Of a stretch of 21,644 nucleotides of DNA, positions 13,039 to 20,174 are shown piece by piece. Under the pieces are notes generated by a model, which was not told where the DNA came from, made no database searches, and saw only the letters and a program-made list of their open reading frames with translations. Where the stretch lies: IMG/VR virus record IMGVR_UViG_3300028610_000061, positions 1 to 21,644 of that record. The stretch is one strand, 5' to 3'. The DNA is from a virus. The position numbers were made by a program, and so were the translations under genes. Each line of letters starts with the position of its first letter. Position 1 is the first letter of the stretch.

Positions 13039-14607
13039 ATGACACACCCAGTGCATGACGGCTTTCTGTCCAACCTATGGTCAGAAATGGACGGAGAGAA
13101 GGGCGACCTGATCTCGCGTTCTAAGCAGTATGGACTGTGGACGATCCCGAGCATCACTATGGATGTCGCGGTTCAGCATAACCAAGAAGCCGAGAAAGGC
13201 CACGTTGTGGTCGGTGCTCGCTTGGTCAACCACCTGAGCAACCGCATCGCCGACACCATGTTCCCGCACGACCGGCCTTTCTTCACGCTTGCCCTCACAC
13301 CCGAGGCGCAGGTCGCACTGGAGAAGGAAGTCGGCGACGAAGGAGCAGGCAAACTCTCGGAGATCGTTCGCTCATCGACCGCTCGTATCGAGCAGGTCGC
13401 CATGCGTGGACTTCAAATGACCGCTTACCGGCCGATAGCCGTGATGTCGGTCAAGCATATGATCATCACTGGCAACGCAGTCATCCGCCGGATGCTGGAC
13501 GGCAAGCGTGTCGTATACGGCGTGCGCGATTTCTGTATTCGCCGCGGCCTACAAGGCGACATGCGCGAGTGCATCCTCCAGGACAACAAGAAGTTCGGGA
13601 ACCTTCCTGAGCAGGTCCGTGCAGTGATGCTTTCCATGAAGCCTGACTACCAGAACGACACCGACGTTACGCTCTACAGCCACTACAAGCTGGTGGGCAA
13701 GCGCTGGCAGTTCCAGCAGGCCGCGGACAATGTCATGATCGATGCTCCCCGGTTCTACACTGAGGTTGATCTGCCTATCCTGCCCCTGACGTGGAGCCTC
13801 GCACGAGGCGAGCACTACGGGCGCGGGCTGGTGGAGGACAACGCAATCGCGTTCCACAATCTCGACGTGCTGACCGAGGCGATGATCGACCTCATGGCCG
13901 CAATCGCTGACATCAAGTTCCTCGTTCGCACGGGGAGCACCCTTGACGTCGAGGTGCTGAACAATGCTCTACGCGGTAGCTACCATCAGGGTAACGAAGG
14001 TGACATCACGGTGCCGGAGATCGGCAAGCGGGGCGACATCTCGATCATGATGGAAGCGATCAACAAGTGGGAGCGCGACCTGTCGCAAGCCTTCCTGTTG
14101 AACAGCGCGAGCACCCGCGACGCGGAGCGCGTGACTGCCGAGGAGATCAGACTGAACGCTCGTGAGTTGGAGAGCGCCTACGGTGGCCTCTACTCACGCC
14201 TTGCCGAAGAATGGCAGCAGAAGGAAAGCGAGTTCGCGATCCTGCAAGTCAATCTGGAAGCAGAGCTTGGCAACTTCGCCGAGTTATTCGAGGTCATCGT
14301 CGTCACCGGTCTGGAGAGCCTGTCTCGTGAGGGGCAACTCGACAACCTGCGGCTGGCGATAGCCGATCTACAGATGCTCGAGGCTGTGCCGGAAGACATC
14401 CGCGCAGCGATCAACCCGTTGCTGTTCGCGAGCTTCGTGTTCACGAACCGCACTGTCGCCCTGAAGAACTTCATGTATACTCAAGAGGAGATGCAGGCAA
14501 ATCAGGAAGCGGCTATGCAACAGCAGCAAGCACAGCTTAATGCCGAGGCTCAAGCCAAGGTCGCCCAAGCGGGTGGCGAGGCTGCGGTCCAGGCTGACCA
14601 GCCATGA
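13039..14607 (+). CDS. portal (head-tail connector) protein, T7 gp8 type
   Basis: The 522-residue protein matches the T7-type collar/portal family in length, order and sequence style: an N-terminal 'SRSKQYGLWTIPSI' region, 'VVGARLVNHLSNRIADTMFPHDRPFF' (58-83), and 'LARGEHYGRGLVEDNAIAFHNLDVLTEAMI' in the middle. The C-terminal 40 residues are Gln/Ala-rich. Twelve copies form the DNA-entry ring at one capsid vertex. A GGAGG lies 11 bases before the start, a long spacing. It is followed closely by the scaffold gene, as in T7-like phages. Confidence 0.92.
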   Translation: MTHPVHDGFLSNLWSEMDGEKGDLISRSKQYGLWTIPSITMDVAVQHNQEAEKGHVVVGARLVNHLSNRIADTMFPHDRPFFTLALTPEAQVALEKEVGDEGAGKLSEIVRSSTARIEQVAMRGLQMTAYRPIAVMSVKHMIITGNAVIRRMLDGKRVVYGVRDFCIRRGLQGDMRECILQDNKKFGNLPEQVRAVMLSMKPDYQNDTDVTLYSHYKLVGKRWQFQQAADNVMIDAPRFYTEVDLPILPLTWSLARGEHYGRGLVEDNAIAFHNLDVLTEAMIDLMAAIADIKFLVRTGSTLDVEVLNNALRGSYHQGNEGDITVPEIGKRGDISIMMEAINKWERDLSQAFLLNSASTRDAERVTAEEIRLNARELESAYGGLYSRLAEEWQQKESEFAILQVNLEAELGNFAELFEVIVVTGLESLSREGQLDNLRLAIADLQMLEAVPEDIRAAINPLLFASFVFTNRTVALKNFMYTQEEMQANQEAAMQQQQAQLNAEAQAKVAQAGGEAAVQADQP

Positions 14608-14618
14608 TGGAGAGATAA

Positions 14619-15503
14619 ATGGCCACCCCAGAGGAAACTTCAGCAGCCGCCGCTGCGGCAGCAAAAGCCCAGAACGTCGGACCCGGAGACGGCAACGACG
14701 ACGCCAACGTAATTCAGGGCAACCCTGTGCCCCCGGCACCCAGCAACGAGCCCCCGGCGCCTACTGCCGAGGAGAAGGCCGCGGCGGATGCCAAGGCAGC
14801 GGAAGACAAGGACGCAGCGGACAAGATCGCCGCTGCCGAGAAGGCTGCTACTGACAAGGCAGCGCAGACCGAGAAGGAAAACACTCCTCTGAACACAGAC
14901 GAGTGGGGTTCCACCGGTAACGATGTGGCCGACAGTGTGTTGACCATGTTGCAGAACGCTGACGTGTCTCCCGAGGAGGCCAAAGCGCTCCTGTTCGACG
15001 CAGTCACAGCAGGCGATCTGTCGAAGATCGACCTCGAAGGACTGGAAGAGAAAGTCGGTCAGACCAAGGCCACGCTTATCATGGCCGGCGTCACGACTTT
15101 CGTGAACGACAAGAATGCTCGCAATACCCAGATCGTAGCCGACATCAAGGAAGCTGCGGGCGGCGAGGAGAACTGGACCAAGATGGCGGCATGGGCCAAG
15201 GGCAACCTTCCCGACGCCGAGTTGGTTGAATACCGTGGTATGGTCGATGAAGGCGGCGCGCAGGCGCGCTTCGCCGTTGCAGAGATCGCTGCGAAATACA
15301 ACGCGGACGAAGCGAACACTTCGCTGACTACCGCTGGCGTCGCGCCCATCCAGGGTGACGGCGGCGTTGCGGGGTCAGCCCGTTCAATCTCCCGCGCAGA
15401 CTATGTTGCGGAACTCACCAAGGCACACAGGAACAATGCGTCCGAAGCTGTGCTGAATGAAATCACAGCCGCTCGCCATAGAGGCAGGGCACAAGGCTTG
15501 TAA
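14619..15503 (+). CDS. scaffolding (capsid assembly) protein
   Basis: The 294-residue protein lies between portal and capsid genes, the position of T7 gp9. It has a disordered Ala/Pro-rich N-terminus, an Ala/Lys/Asp helical repeat region (about 48-87), an acidic body and a short basic helical C-terminus ('ITAARHRGRAQGL') suited to binding the coat protein, as in other phage scaffolds. GGAGAG at 14609-14614 precedes the start. Assignment rests on position and composition more than on motifs. Confidence 0.85.
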   Translation: MATPEETSAAAAAAAKAQNVGPGDGNDDANVIQGNPVPPAPSNEPPAPTAEEKAAADAKAAEDKDAADKIAAAEKAATDKAAQTEKENTPLNTDEWGSTGNDVADSVLTMLQNADVSPEEAKALLFDAVTAGDLSKIDLEGLEEKVGQTKATLIMAGVTTFVNDKNARNTQIVADIKEAAGGEENWTKMAAWAKGNLPDAELVEYRGMVDEGGAQARFAVAEIAAKYNADEANTSLTTAGVAPIQGDGGVAGSARSISRADYVAELTKAHRNNASEAVLNEITAARHRGRAQGL

Positions 15504-15522
15504 CTCATAAGGAGCCATCAAG

Positions 15523-16491
15523 ATGGCCAATCCTCCCGTCGATAGCACACATCTCAGTGACTTTGCACGCGCTGATATGATCGACCAGTATGGCGGCACT
15601 GTCGACAGTCAGTTCGCCAAGAAGTCGATCATGCGCAAGTTCGTTCCGGTGAAGCCGGTTCGTGGCACCGACACTCTCCTGAACCGGCGCGTCGGCAAGA
15701 CCGATCTGCTGGCAATCACTCCGGGCGTCCGGCCCGAGGTCACGCAGACCGAGTTCGGCTCGGCCAGTGTCACGGTTGACACTCTGATCCTCGCCCGCGA
15801 CAACCGTTCGCAGTTGAACGAGTTCCAGACGGACTTCAATGCCCGCGCCGAACTCGGCATCGACCACGGCAAGGAACTCGCCAAGTTCTTCGACGAGGCG
15901 TTCCTCATCCAGGCTGCCAAGGGCGCCCTGCTGAGTGCACCGTCGAGCCTGAACAGCGCCTTCGGCGCCGGCAAGTCCACCGCACTGACCGCGGCGAACG
16001 ATCAGCTCGATCCGGACCTGCTCTACACCGCCATCGAAGGCATCGTCGTCGAGATGCAGACGGATGACATGGACACCGACGAGTGCGCCATCTTCCTGAA
16101 CCCGACGCAGTATGCCGTGATCCTGAACAACGACAAGCTGGTTGACCGGGATTTCTCGATGGACAACGGCGACTTCAGCAACGGCAAGTTCAAGACCATC
16201 ATGGGCGTCCCGGTCATCATGACCAACCGGATGGCCACGGATGGCGTTGCCATCACGCATCTGCTGTCGAACGCTTCGAACAGCAACGCCTACGACATGA
16301 CGGCGGCGCAGGCTCAGGTCGCGGCGGTCATCATGCATCCCAAGGCCCTGCTGGCCGGCGAAACCATCCCGCTCGCTTCCGACGTCTTCTTCGACAAGGT
16401 CGAGCGCTCGTGGTTCATCGACAGCTATCTGGCCTTCGGTGTCAGCAATCGCCTGCCGGGCGCTTGCGGCTCCGTGACCTGGATCACCTAA
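15523..16491 (+). CDS. major capsid protein, T7 gp10 type
   Basis: The 322-residue protein fits the T7-like HK97-fold coat family, with the N-terminal 'VPVKPVRGTDTLLNRRVGKTDL' region, 'AELGIDHGKELAKFFDEAFL' and a C-terminal 'ERSWFIDSYLAFGVSNRLPGACGSV'. AAGGAG at 15509-15514 is the strongest ribosome site in the window, as expected for the most abundant protein. A structured intergenic region with a strong terminator follows, which would raise its share of late mRNA. Confidence 0.93.
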   Translation: MANPPVDSTHLSDFARADMIDQYGGTVDSQFAKKSIMRKFVPVKPVRGTDTLLNRRVGKTDLLAITPGVRPEVTQTEFGSASVTVDTLILARDNRSQLNEFQTDFNARAELGIDHGKELAKFFDEAFLIQAAKGALLSAPSSLNSAFGAGKSTALTAANDQLDPDLLYTAIEGIVVEMQTDDMDTDECAIFLNPTQYAVILNNDKLVDRDFSMDNGDFSNGKFKTIMGVPVIMTNRMATDGVAITHLLSNASNSNAYDMTAAQAQVAAVIMHPKALLAGETIPLASDVFFDKVERSWFIDSYLAFGVSNRLPGACGSVTWIT

Positions 16492-16494
16492 TAC

Positions 16495-16543
16495 GGCGCG
16501 AGACTTCTCTTATACGCGCTAGGAACACAGTTCTCTCCTGTGT
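16495..16543 (+). other. two short hairpins downstream of the capsid gene
   Basis: GCGCG (16496-16500) pairs with CGCGC (16515-16519) over a 14-base loop, and ACACAG (16525-16530) pairs with CTGTGT (16538-16543) over a 7-base loop. Neither has a T-tract. They lie just before the terminator and may be RNA processing or stabilising elements. Confidence 0.4.
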
Positions 16544-16546
16544 CGG

Positions 16547-16606
16547 GCCTCGCCCATCGCTAGAGCACCACAGTGCGCTCGTTGATCGGTGGGCGGGGCT
16601 TTTTTT
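16547..16606 (+). terminator. rho-independent terminator after the major capsid gene
   Basis: GCCTCGCCCATCG (16547-16559) pairs with CGGTGGGCGGGGC (16587-16599) as a 13-base-pair stem with two G-U pairs, followed by seven Ts (16600-16606). The 27-base loop contains a small GAGC/GCTC inner stem. This corresponds in position to the T7 late terminator after gene 10. Confidence 0.88.
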
Positions 16607-16648
16607 CGACTATTCGTTATGCACTTTTCACACAGAGGAGGCCAAGCT

Positions 16649-17242
16649 ATGGCTGTCACCCATTTGTCAGTGATCAACGCTATGCTGGCTTCAATCGGCA
16701 CATCGGCGCTCACTGCGAACGATACCGCACATCCGAGCTACATCGCAGCCAACGCGAAGTATGAGGAAGTGGACTACGAATTCCAGAGCAGCGGCTGGTG
16801 GTTCAATAGGACCATCGAGACCCTGTCGCAGAACGGCGCGGGCGAGGTTCCATTCGCCACGAACGCTATGCATGTGGACCCTTACGACCAGACCAAGATA
16901 TACGTGATGCGCAACGGCAAGCTCTTTAACTTGACGGATGCGACCTACATCATCAGCGCTGACGTCAAGTGCCGGGTCGTGTATCAACTTCCCTACGAGG
17001 AAGTGCCGGCTTCAGTGCAGGCATACCTCCGGGCGAAAGCTCGCCACGATTTCTATCTGGATCAAGATGGCTCGGAGCCCAAGCTCACTCGCTATGCTCG
17101 CATGGCAGAGAGTGCGTGGGATGCCGTGAGCCGGGAGCACCTGAAGAACGCAGACGTCAATATGCTCAGAGGTGCACACGGGCTCTGGTTCCGCACAGCC
17201 TATCATCCTGTCAACCGCGCGAGTGCGAGGCAGCCAACTTAA
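16649..17242 (+). CDS. tail tubular protein A, T7 gp11 type
   Basis: The 197-residue protein opens with the family's typical 'VINAMLASIGTSAL' helix, then 'YEFQSSGWWFNR' (43-54) corresponding to the conserved GWWFN segment of T7 gp11, and ends 'LWFRTAYHPVNRASARQPT'. It forms the ring that joins the portal to the tail nozzle. AGAGGAG at 16634-16640 decides the start at 16649; an earlier in-frame ATG at 16589 falls inside the terminator and is rejected. Confidence 0.92.
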   Translation: MAVTHLSVINAMLASIGTSALTANDTAHPSYIAANAKYEEVDYEFQSSGWWFNRTIETLSQNGAGEVPFATNAMHVDPYDQTKIYVMRNGKLFNLTDATYIISADVKCRVVYQLPYEEVPASVQAYLRAKARHDFYLDQDGSEPKLTRYARMAESAWDAVSREHLKNADVNMLRGAHGLWFRTAYHPVNRASARQPT

Positions 17243-17255
17243 CAGGAGACACTTC

Positions 17256-19592
17256 ATGTCAAGGACCGGATCACTAGGCTCGGTGTTGCAGGGCGTAAGC
17301 CAGCAGCAGGCGCGCGTCAGACTGCGCGGCCAAGTGTCCGAGCAGATCAACATGCACAGCGACGTGGTGCTCGGAGTGACTTCGCGCCCAGCGGCGCAGG
17401 AAGTCTCTACTCTCGCAGGCGTCACTTCCGACAAGAAGTTCGACGATGTTGAGATCGACGGCCAGAAGTATCTGGTCGGTTTCTCCAATGGCGTCATCCG
17501 CGTCTGGGATACTGCCGGCACCGAATACCCGGTGGTGGAGCAGGACCAGGACGCTATTGACTACATCGGCGATAACATGAGCTTCCATGTCTATGACGAC
17601 ACGGTCTATGTCACCAATCAGGATGTAGTAGTCGCCGAAGACTTGACCGTTGACACCAGTGAAGTCATGCTGGGTCAGGGTCTTATTCAGAGCCTGGGTG
17701 GCGTCTTCGGTCAAACCTTCACGGCTACTATACTCTACGACGACGCAGTGTCCTTCTCAGGCACCCACAACATCCCGGATACTGATCCGGATAACGTGAA
17801 CGCCGAAACGATACTAGCCGCCCTCCATACAGACATACTCCTCGACCCGAATATCAAGGCATCGACCACGATTACTCGGGAAGGTGATGTTCTGCTGATC
17901 GCCGACACTACCATTGAGTTCACGATCACAACCGAGGACGGCGATGGCGGCGACACACTGCGCTCGCACAACAAGGTGGCGAAGAAGCTGGAAGACCTCG
18001 TCCGCGTTGCCCCGCACGGAACCTTTGTGAAGGTCGAAGGCGAGGAGAAAACCGACGACGACTTCTACATGCGATTTGACGTCGAAGACGAGAGCACGGT
18101 CGGCGCGGGCTTCGGCACGGCAGGAACGTGGCGTGAGTGGGTGAACGTGGAACAGCCCGTTTCATTGGACCTCACTACCATGCCTCATGTGCTGTTCCGT
18201 GTCGCGAGCACGTTCTACTTCCAGCGCAACTTCTGGCAACCTCGCCGTGTCGGCGACATCGACAGCAATCCGCACCCGAGCTTCGTGGGTTTCCCAATCC
18301 AGGACATGGGCGGGTTCCAGTCGCGGCTCACTTTCACAGCCGGGCCGAACTGGGTAGCGGGCAGAACCAACATCCCCTCCGATCTCTATCGTAAGAGCGT
18401 GGTGGTCGAGACAGACACCGACCCGCTGGACATCGCCTCGACAACCGAGAGCGAAGTCGCGCTTCGTTGGCAGGTGCCGTTCGACAGGGACTTGCTCCTC
18501 ATGTCGGACAACCACCAGTTCATCGTGTCGGGCCTGACCGCTCTGACGCCGAATAACGCAGGTATGCTTTTGACGACAGACTTCGAGATGGCTGGCGCAT
18601 CGCGCCCGTCGAGCACAGGCCGCACGATCCTGTTTCCCTACACTATCGGCACACACGCCGGCCTGAAAGAGTTCTTCGCATCAGACGAGATCGCGACCAA
18701 CGGTGCGGACAACGTGACGGAAAGCAACACGACCTACATCGACGGCGAGATTTCGTATATCGCCACGAGCACGAACTTCTACACCAGCCTGATCCTGACA
18801 GACGACCCTGCGTCTTCCAAGACGGTATGGGTCTACAAGTATCTGTGGGAAGGGCTCGAAAAGAAGCAGTCTTCGTGGAGCAAATGGACCCTGCCCTATG
18901 ACGTGCACTACGTCTTCTGGGATAACGCGGATGTGTATGCAATCATGCGCGACGGGTCTACTTATGTTCTCGCCAAACTCGACATGGACTTCGTCAACCA
19001 CGACGTCGGGTTCCGTGTAACCTTGGACCGTTATACTGATGAAGTCGCCGATGGCAGCTTCCAGGTGACGGTGCCTTATGACGACGCGAGCTTCGTGGCG
19101 CACACGGGCTGCACCAATCCCGGCCGGAAGGTTCTGGAAACTGCGCAATCGGGCAGTGGACCCTTCACCTATACCTTCGCCGAGGAGGACGTGCCGTCAG
19201 GCGCCACCGTCGTTGCTGGACTGGAATACACGCAGAGCGTTACCCCGACCATGCCTTTCATACGTGATCGGGAGGGTCGATCTGTTACTTCCTCGAAATT
19301 GGTCATCACGGACTTCACAGTGCTCTATGAGAACAGTGGGTCTATACTCGCTACTATGACCTCGAAGTTCCGGACAGCAGACAAGACGCACAGCAATACA
19401 CGCATCATCACAGACGACGATCCGGAAGATACCGCAGGTATCGGCATCCGGTCAGGCGAGTTTGTGATCCCGTGGGGAGAGCGGACTGACTGGTCCGAAC
19501 TCACTCTAGCAGCAAATGACGGCATCCGTCCTATAGCGATCCTTGAGGTCGAGTGGCGGGGTCAAGTATTCAAGAGAGGAACGCGCACATGA
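17256..19592 (+). CDS. tail tubular protein B (nozzle), T7 gp12 type
   Basis: The 778-residue protein begins 'MSRTGSLGSVLQGVSQQQ', matching the start of T7 gp12-like nozzle proteins, where a glycine/glutamine-rich segment is followed by a beta-propeller-like body. Length and gene order (directly after tail tube A) agree with T7 gp12 (794 residues). Six copies would form the tail nozzle. CAGGAG at 17243-17248 sets the start; the longer in-frame ATG at 17172 lies inside the previous gene. An ATGA overlap leads to the next gene. Confidence 0.9.
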   Translation: MSRTGSLGSVLQGVSQQQARVRLRGQVSEQINMHSDVVLGVTSRPAAQEVSTLAGVTSDKKFDDVEIDGQKYLVGFSNGVIRVWDTAGTEYPVVEQDQDAIDYIGDNMSFHVYDDTVYVTNQDVVVAEDLTVDTSEVMLGQGLIQSLGGVFGQTFTATILYDDAVSFSGTHNIPDTDPDNVNAETILAALHTDILLDPNIKASTTITREGDVLLIADTTIEFTITTEDGDGGDTLRSHNKVAKKLEDLVRVAPHGTFVKVEGEEKTDDDFYMRFDVEDESTVGAGFGTAGTWREWVNVEQPVSLDLTTMPHVLFRVASTFYFQRNFWQPRRVGDIDSNPHPSFVGFPIQDMGGFQSRLTFTAGPNWVAGRTNIPSDLYRKSVVVETDTDPLDIASTTESEVALRWQVPFDRDLLLMSDNHQFIVSGLTALTPNNAGMLLTTDFEMAGASRPSSTGRTILFPYTIGTHAGLKEFFASDEIATNGADNVTESNTTYIDGEISYIATSTNFYTSLILTDDPASSKTVWVYKYLWEGLEKKQSSWSKWTLPYDVHYVFWDNADVYAIMRDGSTYVLAKLDMDFVNHDVGFRVTLDRYTDEVADGSFQVTVPYDDASFVAHTGCTNPGRKVLETAQSGSGPFTYTFAEEDVPSGATVVAGLEYTQSVTPTMPFIRDREGRSVTSSKLVITDFTVLYENSGSILATMTSKFRTADKTHSNTRIITDDDPEDTAGIGIRSGEFVIPWGERTDWSELTLAANDGIRPIAILEVEWRGQVFKRGTRT

Positions 19593-20164
19593 CTATCAAT
19601 CCTATGTATGCGCAGATGGGCCTCAGTGTCGGACAAGGCATTACTAGCTTCGTCAACCAAGGCATCGCAACTTCTCTTGCCCGCAACTTGCAAAAGTATC
19701 GGAACCGCATGCTGGAGATCACTGCGGCTATGTCACGCGGCACCATCACGCGCAATGAGATCGCTACTGAAGACGCAACCCGTCGACTTAGCTGGGACTT
19801 GCAGAAGAAAGCAGCGCAGGATCAGGCAGCAGCCACGGTTTCTGCTGCCGCTGCTGGCGTGCAGGGCGGCTCTGTAGATGCCACCATGCGTGGCCTACGG
19901 CAGTCTGCCCTGAATGCACAAGCTGCGCGCAAGGCTCGCTACAAGGGCGAGATGCAGCAACACGCACAAGAGCGCGTGAACCTCAACGTCGGAACCATCA
20001 TGGGCGAAAGCATTCAGGTGCACGAGCGGCCGTCTCTGTTGAGCGCGGCTGTCGGACTAGGCAGCAACTTGCTCGACGACTACGACCGCAATCAGCCAGT
20101 CGGCGATAAGCTCGGCGATCAAATGAAGACATGGTGGGAGACCACCAACTTCCACAACTCATGA
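19589..20164 (+). CDS. internal virion protein, T7 gp14-like
   Basis: The 191-residue protein has the size and position of T7 gp14 (196 residues): an N-terminal small-residue hydrophobic segment, a long Ala/Gln/Arg-rich helical body (about 30-135) and a short polar end. Such proteins are ejected with the genome and form part of the trans-envelope channel. The start overlaps the nozzle gene stop as ATGA with AGAGAGGA about 8 bases upstream. The call rests mainly on gene order, size and composition. Confidence 0.72.
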   Translation: MTINPMYAQMGLSVGQGITSFVNQGIATSLARNLQKYRNRMLEITAAMSRGTITRNEIATEDATRRLSWDLQKKAAQDQAAATVSAAAAGVQGGSVDATMRGLRQSALNAQAARKARYKGEMQQHAQERVNLNVGTIMGESIQVHERPSLLSAAVGLGSNLLDDYDRNQPVGDKLGDQMKTWWETTNFHNS

Positions 20165-20174
20165 GGAGAAACCT

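Noticed and set aside
15505-16338. 277-codon open frame on the minus strand over the capsid gene
   Set aside because: Its product is a low-complexity Val/Arg/Asp-rich shadow of the coat protein frame.
16489-16525. TAATACG at the capsid stop codon followed by TTATACGCGCTAGG, resembling a phage promoter
   Set aside because: Only the first seven bases match the T7 consensus and no TATAG lies at the right distance; the TAA is simply the stop codon.
16589-16648. Upstream extension of tail tubular protein A
   Set aside because: The extension would begin within the terminator stem and its residues do not fit the family; a strong ribosome site precedes 16649.
19524-19539. ATCCGTCCTATAGCGA near the end of the nozzle gene, similar to the candidate promoter at 11901
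   Set aside because: It is two bases shorter in the spacer, lacks the leading TAAT and is inside a coding region; too weak to call without a genome-wide motif.
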